A DNA stretch of 46,304 nucleotides from an uncultured Pelagibacteraceae bacterium (GTDB lineage: Bacteria; Pseudomonadota; Alphaproteobacteria; Pelagibacterales; Pelagibacteraceae). A model generated the notes under the pieces. It was not told where the DNA came from. It ran no database searches and worked only from the letters and a program-made list of their open reading frames with translations. A program made the translations under genes and the position numbers. How positions within the stretch are numbered: the first letter of the stretch is position 1; each line of letters opens with the position of its first letter. The stretch covers positions 1-46,304 of the forward strand of contig CACBHL010000008.1 in the NCBI GenBank assembly GCA_902539035.1, read 5' to 3'. Shown here one piece after another: positions 23,530-30,255 of the stretch.

Positions 23530-24149
23530 TAATGTGACCAGACATCATCTCTAAATAGAGCTAAGTCTAAATCTACTCTTGTTTTTAGAAATTTCAAACA
23601 ATCCTGGTATAACTTAAATCTATTTTCTCTCTCCAATATTTTTTTTAATTCTTCATGTATTTTATGTAAATAAATTACATCATTGGCACAATACTTGAGT
23701 TGAGCTGGTGTTAAATTTCCACCAAAATCTGAATTTTGAAACTGTTTACTTATATCAATGTTTATAAATTCTTTGATTAGAGCCTTTAATGAATGATTGT
23801 CAGAATATGATCTTGCAAGCTTCGAAGCTATTTTAGTATCAAGTATATTATTAGTCTCTGTTTTTAAATAATACTTAATATGTGACATGTCTGCTCGACC
23901 GTAGTGAAAAATTTTTGTAATTTTTTCGTCTTCTAATAATTTAACTAGATTAGGAGCATTATAATTTTCCCTATCAAATTGCACTATATGTGCATCAGAA
24001 TTACCTGAGGATATTTGTATTAAGCACAAAGGGTCTCGTCTGACATTCAGACCCATAAATTCACCATCAACCGCTATTATATTGCCTAACTTCAAATCAT
24101 CTGGTAGATCATTTTTGTGCAGTTGAATATTATTATTCATTTTTAACAT
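23529..24149 (-). CDS. rnd: Ribonuclease D-type 3'-5' exonuclease, catalytic domain only
   Basis: A 206-residue DEDDy exonuclease for tRNA and other RNA 3' ends. D28 and E30 lie in AVDGEFMGL, D87 in YGRADMSH, and Y153-x3-D157 in KYCANDVIYL. The protein stops after the nuclease fold, without the HRDC domains of E. coli RNase D, as is common in alphaproteobacteria. The first Met is at 24149; a second at 24140 (MNNNIQLHK) is equally possible. The divergent neighbour starts only 6 nt from 24149. Confidence 0.88.
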   Translation of the reverse strand: MLKMNNNIQLHKNDLPDDLKLGNIIAVDGEFMGLNVRRDPLCLIQISSGNSDAHIVQFDRENYNAPNLVKLLEDEKITKIFHYGRADMSHIKYYLKTETNNILDTKIASKLARSYSDNHSLKALIKEFINIDISKQFQNSDFGGNLTPAQLKYCANDVIYLHKIHEELKKILERENRFKLYQDCLKFLKTRVDLDLALFRDDVWSH

Positions 24150-24155
24150 ATATAT

Positions 24156-25142
24156 ATGAAAGCAAAAAATTGTCTAATTTTTGGTGGCAGTGGTCAAATT
24201 GGCAGAAACCTTATTAGAAAACTTACTAAGAATAACTTTAGAGTAACTGTTGTAACTAGAAATCTTCATCAAAAAAGTTACATCATTAAAACCCAAGCTA
24301 ATGCTGGTTATATTGATATTGTTGAGGCAAACATATATGATGAGAAAAAAATAAGAGAACTTTTTAAAAAATCAGATATATGTGTTAATTTGATTGGAAT
24401 TTTATTTGAACAAAAAAAAGCAAATACCTTTAAAAATATTCACACAGTTTTCCCTTCCTTATTAGCAAAACTCTCAAAAGAATATAATCTTAAACATTTC
24501 ATCCACTTATCTGCCCTTGGTATCAATGAGGCTGAAGACTCAAAGTACGCACAGAGCAAACTAGAAGGTGAAAACAAAATTCTTAAAAATTTTCCACTTG
24601 CTACAATATTAAGACCTTCTATCGTTTATTCTGTAGACGATAATTTTACTACAAATTTTATGACCTTGTTAAATAGACTTCCATTATTTCCTTTGTATTA
24701 CAATGGTAAAACTAAGTTTTCACCAATTCATTGTTCTGATTTGACAGATAGTATTTATCATGTGATCTCGAATAACATTTACTCTAAAATTATTGAGTGT
24801 GTTGGCCCAGAAGTTTTAACATTTAAAGAAATAATCCAAAAACTATTATACTTAATCGGAAAAAAAAGAATTTTATTACCTCTACCTCTGCCTTTAGCCG
24901 AAGCGTCTGCGAGTTTATTTGAAATGATGCCTAAACCTATTTTAACAAGAGATCAATTAAGACTTTTAAAATATGACAATATTATATCGGGAAAATACAA
25001 AACTAATTCAGATGTTGGAGTTCCAAGTATAAGGTATTTTGATGAGGAGGTAAAAAAATATTGCTATATGTGGAGAGAGGGTGGACAATTCTCAACTGAA
25101 AAATACAATTCCGAAAAAAGTACGGATAGTAAAATAAATTAA
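24156..25142 (+). CDS. NDUFA9-like atypical SDR (complex I-associated family)
   Basis: A 328-residue NAD(P)-binding protein of the atypical short-chain dehydrogenase family that includes the mitochondrial complex I subunit NDUFA9. It has the Rossmann motif IFGGSGQIGRNL (8-19), FIHLSALGIN, the active-site-like YAQSKLEGE (Y-x3-K retained), LRPSIVYS and a C-terminal domain. In bacteria the family is linked to complex I or to quinone and membrane metabolism, but a precise reaction is unknown. There is no room for a leader upstream; the stop is 3 nt from convergent gcrA. Confidence 0.85.
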   Translation: MKAKNCLIFGGSGQIGRNLIRKLTKNNFRVTVVTRNLHQKSYIIKTQANAGYIDIVEANIYDEKKIRELFKKSDICVNLIGILFEQKKANTFKNIHTVFPSLLAKLSKEYNLKHFIHLSALGINEAEDSKYAQSKLEGENKILKNFPLATILRPSIVYSVDDNFTTNFMTLLNRLPLFPLYYNGKTKFSPIHCSDLTDSIYHVISNNIYSKIIECVGPEVLTFKEIIQKLLYLIGKKRILLPLPLPLAEASASLFEMMPKPILTRDQLRLLKYDNIISGKYKTNSDVGVPSIRYFDEEVKKYCYMWREGGQFSTEKYNSEKSTDSKIN

Positions 25143-25145
25143 AAT

Positions 25146-25640
25146 TTAAGCAGACTGTATTTTTTTTTCTATAAACTCAGGCACCTCTTCTTTATCTGAA
25201 ACTTCTTCTTTTTTACCCTTTGGCTGGTATGCATACAGGAGATGTAATTTACAATAGGAAAAGTCTTTTAAAGATGACCTACCACAAAAGTAAAATGATT
25301 TCTCATCTGGATGACCAATAGGCCATTTACACGAATTTTCGTCTAGCTCCTCTAATTGTTTAGGATTTTCTGGTTCAAAATCTTTTTCAATTATTAAAGA
25401 TTTAAATTTACTTTTACGACCTTTATTATTTTTAATATTTTTTTCATCTGCTAAATTTTCAAAATTTTGATTTGAGGTAGCCGCTCTAGTTTTAATTTTT
25501 GCTGATAAATTTAGCCTATGAGCTTTTCCTATCACAGCATTTCGACTGATCCCACCAATAATTTCCGCAATTTGACTTGCCGTACTGCCTTTACCCCAGA
25601 GTTCTTTTAATTTTGCAACTTTTTCGTCCGTCCAGCTCAT
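25146..25640 (-). CDS. gcrA: GcrA cell-cycle regulator
   Basis: Alphaproteobacterial transcription factor that binds sigma70 and, in Caulobacter, GANTC sites methylated by CcrM. The 164 residues have the N-terminal helix-turn-helix MSWTDEKVAKLKELW, then SASQIA-like STASQIAEIIGGISRNAVIGK (16-36), a Lys-rich linker and the conserved C-terminal zinc-like segment NSCKWPIGHP, YFCGR and YCKLH. Presence in a streamlined genome shows this regulatory layer is retained. No GANTC cluster was identified in its own upstream region. Confidence 0.93.
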   Translation of the reverse strand: MSWTDEKVAKLKELWGKGSTASQIAEIIGGISRNAVIGKAHRLNLSAKIKTRAATSNQNFENLADEKNIKNNKGRKSKFKSLIIEKDFEPENPKQLEELDENSCKWPIGHPDEKSFYFCGRSSLKDFSYCKLHLLYAYQPKGKKEEVSDKEEVPEFIEKKIQSA

Positions 25641-25732
25641 ATATCAATATCTAGTATTTAACTTTTTATTTATAACAATATACTGATATTAAATTTAATT
25701 AAACAACCAAAATATGTTACTTATCAACACTT

Positions 25733-25742
25733 ATAAGTTCAA
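25733..25742. promoter_or_regulatory. Palindrome between gcrA and argD
   Basis: The 172-nt divergent spacer 25641-25812 must hold promoters for both gcrA and argD. It contains a perfect 10-nt palindrome, ACTTATAAGT, near its middle, and AT-rich -10-like sequence (TAATAAT near 25780) before argD. The palindrome could be an operator, but A/T palindromes arise easily in such DNA. Confidence 0.25.
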
Positions 25743-25812
25743 CTAATCAGATATGTATTTTCAATCATAGCTTGTATCTAATAATTAAAATTTATAAAAA
25801 CAAATTAAATTT

Positions 25813-26979
25813 ATGAGCTATTTAGTAAAAAATTATAAAAGAAAAAAAATTTCCTTTAAATATGGTAAAGGAAGCTATTTGTTTTCTAATGATAACAAAA
25901 AATATTTAGACTTTGTTCAAGGTATTGCTGTAAATTCCTTAGGCCATGCACACCCACAACTTATCAAAACAATTAATATTCAAGCAAAAAAATTATGGCA
26001 TGTTTCAAATGCTTTTCAAATTCCAGAAGGAGAGAAACTAGCAAGAAAATTGTGTAAAAAAACTTTTGCTGATTATGTAATGTTTCAGAATAGTGGAGCT
26101 GAAGCTACTGAGGCTGCAATAAAAGTTGCCAGAAGATATTTTTTCTCAATTGGTAAAACTAATAAGAACAAAATATTATGTGTTAGAAATTCCTTTCATG
26201 GAAGAACTTTGGCTGCAATTTATGCAAGTGGATCAAAGAAAATGACTGAAGGATTTGGTCCAAAAGTCAGCGGATTTGATCATTTTGTATTTGGAGACCA
26301 CAAATCTTTAAAAAAAAAAATTACTAAAAATACAGCAGCTATAATGGTTGAAACGATCATGGGGGAAGGTGGAATTAAAGTAATACCTGATTGGTGTTTA
26401 GTGGAATTGAGAAAGTTATGTAATCAAAAAAAAATCTTACTAATTTTAGATGAGGTTCAGTGTGGAATAGCAAGATCTGGTGACTTTTTTGCATTTGAAA
26501 AATCTAAAGTAAAGCCAGATATTGTACCAATTGCAAAAGGAATTGGAGGTGGATTTCCTATTGGAGCAGTTTTGATGAATAAGAAAGTAGCTGCTGGAAT
26601 GACACCAGGAACGCACGGTTCAACATTTGGTGGAAATCCATTAGCAATGGCTGTTGGAAATAAGGTAATGGATATTGTATCCAATAAAAAATTTTTAAAA
26701 AATGTTAAAAGTATTTCTAAATATTTTTTGTTAAAATTGAACAATTTGAAGAATATTTATCCAAATATAATAAAGAATATTAGAGGTAAGGGTCTATTAA
26801 TTGGTATTCAACTACATACAGACCAGACAAAATTTATAAAAAAACTTATGGATAATAAATTATTGACTATACGTGCAGCAGAAAATGTTGTCAGAATTTT
26901 ACCCCCACTGAATGTTAAAAAAAACGAAGTTGATCAAGCTTTAAAAGTAATAAATAAAGTCTGTAAAGAATTAAATTAA
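25813..26979 (+). CDS. argD: Acetylornithine aminotransferase
   Basis: PLP enzyme converting N-acetylglutamate semialdehyde to N-acetylornithine; many homologues also serve lysine synthesis. The 388 residues are a typical class III aminotransferase: FQNSGAEATEAAIKVAR, NSFHGRTLAA, ILDEVQCGIARSG, the PLP lysine K242 in PIAKGIGGGFPIGA, and HGSTFGGNPLA. An 11-A run occurs in the coding region around residues 166-170, which may be slippage-prone. argF follows 1 nt after the stop. Confidence 0.94.
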   Translation: MSYLVKNYKRKKISFKYGKGSYLFSNDNKKYLDFVQGIAVNSLGHAHPQLIKTINIQAKKLWHVSNAFQIPEGEKLARKLCKKTFADYVMFQNSGAEATEAAIKVARRYFFSIGKTNKNKILCVRNSFHGRTLAAIYASGSKKMTEGFGPKVSGFDHFVFGDHKSLKKKITKNTAAIMVETIMGEGGIKVIPDWCLVELRKLCNQKKILLILDEVQCGIARSGDFFAFEKSKVKPDIVPIAKGIGGGFPIGAVLMNKKVAAGMTPGTHGSTFGGNPLAMAVGNKVMDIVSNKKFLKNVKSISKYFLLKLNNLKNIYPNIIKNIRGKGLLIGIQLHTDQTKFIKKLMDNKLLTIRAAENVVRILPPLNVKKNEVDQALKVINKVCKELN

Positions 26980-26980
26980 A

Positions 26981-27910
26981 ATGAAACACTTTATCAATTT
27001 AAAAGATATTCCCTCCAGAGATCTTAAAAAAATAATAATAGATGCAAAGAGAAGAAAGAAACTCAGAAAAAAACTAAGTACACTCGAAGTCGATAAAGGC
27101 TCTCCATTGAAAGGAAAGCTGCTTATCCAAATGTTTGAAAAGTCAAGTTTAAGAACAAGATTAAGTTTTTATTTAGCAATTAAACAACTTGGAGGAGGCA
27201 CTTTAACTCTTAGATCAAATGAACTTCATCTTGGGCAGGGTGGTGAAAGCATTGCAGATACTGCAAAAATTCTCTCAACATATGGAGATGGATTTATGCT
27301 GAGAACTAACAGCGATAAAAAGGTTGAAAATTTTAGAAAGTATCTTTCAATCCCAGTAATAAACGGTCTTAGTCCATCATCTCATCCGACCCAGGTTTTA
27401 TCTGATGTATTTACAGTTGAGGAAATAAAGAAAAAACCCATTTCGAAATTGAATATTTGTTGGATTGGAGATTCTAACAATGTTTTAGATAGTCTTATTG
27501 CAGCATCAGTTAAATTTTCATTTAAGTTAAGCATAGGATGTCCAAGAAAATTTGAACCTGGCACAAAAGTAAGAAACTGGGTTAAAAAAAATAAAAAGAA
27601 AATTTTTATTTATAATGATCCAAAAAAAGCCGCCTCAGGTGCAGATGTAATTTTTTCAGATAAAGTTATTTCTTTGAATGATAAAGTTGATAAGAGAAAA
27701 AAAATAGCTCAATTTAAAAAATTTAAAATTGATAAAAAACTTATGAGTTATGCAAAAAGGGATTGTATTTTCTTACATTGTCTTCCAAGAGGAGATGAAG
27801 TAACTGATGATATTTTTTTAGGAAAAAAGTCTCATGTTTGGCAGCAAGCTCTAAATAGAGCTCATGTTCAAAAAAGTATTTTATTATACTGTTTTGGAAA
27901 ACTAAGGTAA
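26981..27910 (+). CDS. argF: Ornithine carbamoyltransferase-family enzyme, variant motifs
   Basis: Expected to carbamoylate ornithine to citrulline. The 309 residues follow alphaproteobacterial ArgF in outline: HLGQGGESIADTA, IPVINGL, WIGDSNNVLDSL, FLHCLP and NRAHVQKS. Key motifs differ: the carbamoyl-phosphate loop reads EKSSLRTR (53-60) rather than KPSTRTR, HPCQ is HPTQ (135-138), the ornithine loop usually ending SMG reads SLN, and HCLPAHRGEEV is shortened to HCLPRGDEV. The argD-argF arrangement argues for ornithine or an acylated ornithine as substrate. argJ is also in the window, so free ornithine can be made. The 3' end overlaps convergent cycM by 9 nt. Confidence 0.85.
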   Translation: MKHFINLKDIPSRDLKKIIIDAKRRKKLRKKLSTLEVDKGSPLKGKLLIQMFEKSSLRTRLSFYLAIKQLGGGTLTLRSNELHLGQGGESIADTAKILSTYGDGFMLRTNSDKKVENFRKYLSIPVINGLSPSSHPTQVLSDVFTVEEIKKKPISKLNICWIGDSNNVLDSLIAASVKFSFKLSIGCPRKFEPGTKVRNWVKKNKKKIFIYNDPKKAASGADVIFSDKVISLNDKVDKRKKIAQFKKFKIDKKLMSYAKRDCIFLHCLPRGDEVTDDIFLGKKSHVWQQALNRAHVQKSILLYCFGKLR

Positions 27911-28441
27911 TGGTAAAGGATTATCTGAGTTTTGGTTTAGATATTTAATTACAGAAGCTCTATCTTTTTCTTTTCTTAATCCAGCAAAAGCCATCTTTGT
28001 TCCTTTGATCCATTTGGCAGGCTTAATTAAATAACCATTTAGCTCTTCTACAGTCCACTCTTTATCGTAAGATGCTAATGCTTTAGAATATTTGTAATCA
28101 GAGACCACACCTATTTTTCTACCAACGACATTATATAAAGCTGGACCAATATTATTTTTTCCACCTTTAACAATCGAATGACATGCAGCGCATTTCTTAA
28201 AAACTTTTTCACCGTGAGTTAGATCACCCATAGCCATTAATGCATCAATATCGATTTTCTCTTCTACACTTGCTTTTGTCGAGGATGAAACTGTCTTTGC
28301 CTCTTCCACATCCACTGCATAACCTGGAGTTTCTGGTTTTTCTACATGAAAAATAACATCTGACAATTTTCCAATACCTATAACTAAAAGTGCAACCATT
28401 AGAACTGCAGCAACTATTTTATTAATTTCGAATGAATCCAT
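27902..28441 (-). CDS. cycM: Membrane-anchored class I cytochrome c (CycM type)
   Basis: Electron carrier to cytochrome oxidase, tethered to the inner membrane. The 179 residues begin with a membrane helix (about 8-26) that is kept as an anchor, followed by an acidic/Ser-rich linker, then a cytochrome c domain with C84-A-A-C87-H88 and axial M150 in KGTKMAFAG. The kdsB-pheA neighbours, divergently placed, match the alphaproteobacterial cycM-kdsB-pheA region. An inverted repeat lies about 32-50 nt upstream of its start. Confidence 0.92.
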   Translation of the reverse strand: MDSFEINKIVAAVLMVALLVIGIGKLSDVIFHVEKPETPGYAVDVEEAKTVSSSTKASVEEKIDIDALMAMGDLTHGEKVFKKCAACHSIVKGGKNNIGPALYNVVGRKIGVVSDYKYSKALASYDKEWTVEELNGYLIKPAKWIKGTKMAFAGLRKEKDRASVIKYLNQNSDNPLPLP

Positions 28442-28472
28442 TTTTTATTAAATAATTTTGAACATATATCAC

Positions 28473-28491
28473 GATAAATTAAAAATTTATC
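28473..28491. promoter_or_regulatory. Inverted repeat between cycM and kdsB
   Basis: GATAAATT (28473-28480) and AATTTATC (28484-28491) are perfect inverted copies separated by AAA. The element sits in the 111-nt divergent spacer, 32 nt upstream of the cycM start and about 20 nt before the kdsB -35 element. It has the geometry of an operator for a dimeric regulator. The regulator is unknown; it does not fit the consensus of FNR. Confidence 0.4.
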
Positions 28492-28509
28492 AAAATTATC
28501 TGTATAAAT

Positions 28510-28539
28510 TTGCCTCTATTGGTATTTAATAGGTATAAT
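28510..28539 (+). promoter_or_regulatory. kdsB-pheA promoter
   Basis: TTGCCT at 28510-28515 and a perfect TATAAT at 28534-28539 are separated by 18 nt. Initiation about 7 nt downstream, near 28546, would leave only about 7 nt before the kdsB ATG at 28553, so the mRNA would be effectively leaderless. No Shine-Dalgarno sequence is present. Confidence 0.65.
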
Positions 28540-28552
28540 TAATTAAGTATTT

Positions 28553-29284
28553 ATGAAAACTTTGATCATTATACCATCTAGACTAGGAGCAACCAGATTA
28601 CCTGGAAAACCTTTATTAAAAATTAATAATAAATCTATAATTTCCCACGTTTTTAAAAGAGCTCAAGATGCTGATATAGGAGATGTAGTAGTAGCTACAG
28701 AAAATACCGAAATTGTTGAAGATGTGACTATGAATGGAGGCAGAGCTATTTTAACTAGCAATAACCACAGAACTGGTACGGACAGAATTTATGAAGCTTT
28801 CAAAAAAATGAAAATTAAAGATGTGGATTTAATAATGAACTTACAAGGAGACGAGCCAGCGATTAATATAGAAGATATAGTTAGTTTAAAAGATAAAATG
28901 ATTAACTACCAATCAAAAATGGGGACACTTGCTGCAAAAATCGAAAATGAAAAAGATTTTCAAAATGAAAATATCGTCAAAGTTCAAACAAAATCTAATC
29001 TTCAAGAAGACTCTTTTTCTGAAGCAGAAGCATTTTCACGGATATCAAATAAATTAGATAACATTTATCATCACATTGGTATCTATTGTTATTCTGCAGA
29101 AACTCTTGAAAAATTTGTTGAATTAAATCGGACTAAAAACGAAATCGAGCAAAGATTAGAACAGCTTAGAGCACTAGATAATAGTATTAAGATAAAGGTT
29201 GCATTAGCAAAATCCCCTCCAATAGGAGTAGACACCGAACAAGATTATATGGCCTTAAAAAAAATTATGGAATATAAAGTTTAA
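28553..29284 (+). CDS. kdsB: 3-deoxy-manno-octulosonate cytidylyltransferase (CMP-Kdo synthetase)
   Basis: Activates Kdo with CTP for LPS inner-core synthesis. The 243 residues have IIPSRLGATRLPGKPL (6-21), the nucleotide-binding motif, VVVATEN, HRTGTDRIYEA, LQGDEP (Mg-binding Asp), HHIGIYCYS and EQLRALDN. It works downstream of the kdsD product made in this same window. Its stop overlaps the pheA start by one base (TAATG). Confidence 0.94.
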   Translation: MKTLIIIPSRLGATRLPGKPLLKINNKSIISHVFKRAQDADIGDVVVATENTEIVEDVTMNGGRAILTSNNHRTGTDRIYEAFKKMKIKDVDLIMNLQGDEPAINIEDIVSLKDKMINYQSKMGTLAAKIENEKDFQNENIVKVQTKSNLQEDSFSEAEAFSRISNKLDNIYHHIGIYCYSAETLEKFVELNRTKNEIEQRLEQLRALDNSIKIKVALAKSPPIGVDTEQDYMALKKIMEYKV

Positions 29285-30117
29285 TGAGTAAAATTTATTT
29301 TCAAGGTACATTTGGTGCATATTCTCACTTAGCAGCTTTATCGGTTGATCCAAATGCCGAAATTATACCTTGTAAAACTTTTGATGAGTGTTTTAGTAAG
29401 GCTTCACATGAGCCAGAAAACAAAATAATTATTCCTGAGTCTAATAGAATAACAGGGAACATTGGAATTGAGTATTTGATATTTAAACATAGATTAAATA
29501 TTTATATGGAGCATTTTCAAAAAATTGAACATAATTTGTTAGGTCAACCAGGCTCAAAATTAAAAGATATTAAAGAAGTATATTCTCATGCACAGGGGCT
29601 ATCTCAATGTTCACAATTTATAAAGGAAAATAATTTAATAGAACATATTAGAGCAGATACGGCTGGCTCTGCTGAAATGATTTCAAAAACTAAAAAAACT
29701 AAGCAAGCCGCGATAGCTTCATCTTTAAGTGCTGAAATTTATGGACTAGAGGTAATAAAAAAAAATATTGAAAATGAGAATGGAAACTTAACAAGATTTT
29801 TAGTAATGGGTAAAAATATTTCCCAACCTGAGTTTAAAGATAAAAATTATATCACGTCTTTTTTATTTAAACTCAAAAGTAAACCAGCTGCTCTGTATCA
29901 ATCGCTAGGAGGTTTCGCAATTAACGGAGTAAATTTAACTAAACTTCAGAGCTATCCCGAAAAAAATACATTCGATTCTTATTTTTTCTTATGTGACCTA
30001 GACGGACATATTGAAGATAAAAAAGTTCAAAAATCTTTAGAGGAACTAGGTCTTCATTGTGAAGATTTTCACGTCTTAGGTGTTTTTGAAGCAGATAAGT
30101 TGAGAGAAAATAATTAA
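29284..30117 (+). CDS. pheA: Prephenate dehydratase
   Basis: Converts prephenate to phenylpyruvate for Phe synthesis. The 277 residues comprise the dehydratase domain (about 1-180) with FQGTFGAYSHLAA, YSHAQGLSQC, ADTAGSA, AAIASSLSAEIYGL and the catalytic NLTRF (NNxTRF is usual), and a C-terminal ACT domain (about 190-270) with GVNLTKLQSYP and DGHIED. The allosteric ESRP motif reads QSYP; other alphaproteobacteria also have SY forms. The region usually reading PIENSxxG is PESNRITG. There is no chorismate mutase domain. Confidence 0.9.
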   Translation: MSKIYFQGTFGAYSHLAALSVDPNAEIIPCKTFDECFSKASHEPENKIIIPESNRITGNIGIEYLIFKHRLNIYMEHFQKIEHNLLGQPGSKLKDIKEVYSHAQGLSQCSQFIKENNLIEHIRADTAGSAEMISKTKKTKQAAIASSLSAEIYGLEVIKKNIENENGNLTRFLVMGKNISQPEFKDKNYITSFLFKLKSKPAALYQSLGGFAINGVNLTKLQSYPEKNTFDSYFFLCDLDGHIEDKKVQKSLEELGLHCEDFHVLGVFEADKLRENN

Positions 30118-30127
30118 AAATCTTTTC

Positions 30128-30157
30128 TTGTAGATTAGAAAATATAACTGCTATAAT
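30128..30157 (+). promoter_or_regulatory. Promoter of the SRP RNA
   Basis: TTGTAG at 30128-30133 and a perfect TATAAT at 30152-30157, spaced 18 nt, with the -10 ending 6 nt before the first base of the SRP RNA at 30164. It lies in the short gap after pheA and is one of the best-defined promoters of the window. Confidence 0.7.
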
Positions 30158-30163
30158 ACTTTT

Positions 30164-30247
30164 GGAGGCTAGAGGTGGATGCTGCTTGAACCCGACCAGA
30201 TCTTAACGGAAGCAGTCGTAGAGACAGTTATTCAGGTTCTAGTCTCC
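30164..30247 (+). ncRNA. ffs: Small bacterial SRP RNA (4.5S type)
   Basis: An approximately 84-nt rod. The ends pair as GGAG/CTCC and CTAGA/TCTAG. The apical part contains the Ffh-binding signature: ACCAG on the 5' side and GGAAGCAG on the 3' side, forming the asymmetric and symmetric loops of helix 8. Aligned with E. coli 4.5S RNA, the tetraloop is TAAC rather than GGAA, a URRC-type loop closed by a T-G pair. A strong promoter precedes it. The dnaX ATG follows 8 nt after the end, giving the order SRP RNA-dnaX-ybaB-recR also known in Bacillus. Confidence 0.92.
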
Positions 30248-30255
30248 TAATATAT

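Noticed and set aside
26308..26320. The A11 run in argD as a programmed frameshift
   Set aside because: It lies in the middle of a single catalytic domain and truncation there would give a useless product; homopolymer runs are common in this DNA.
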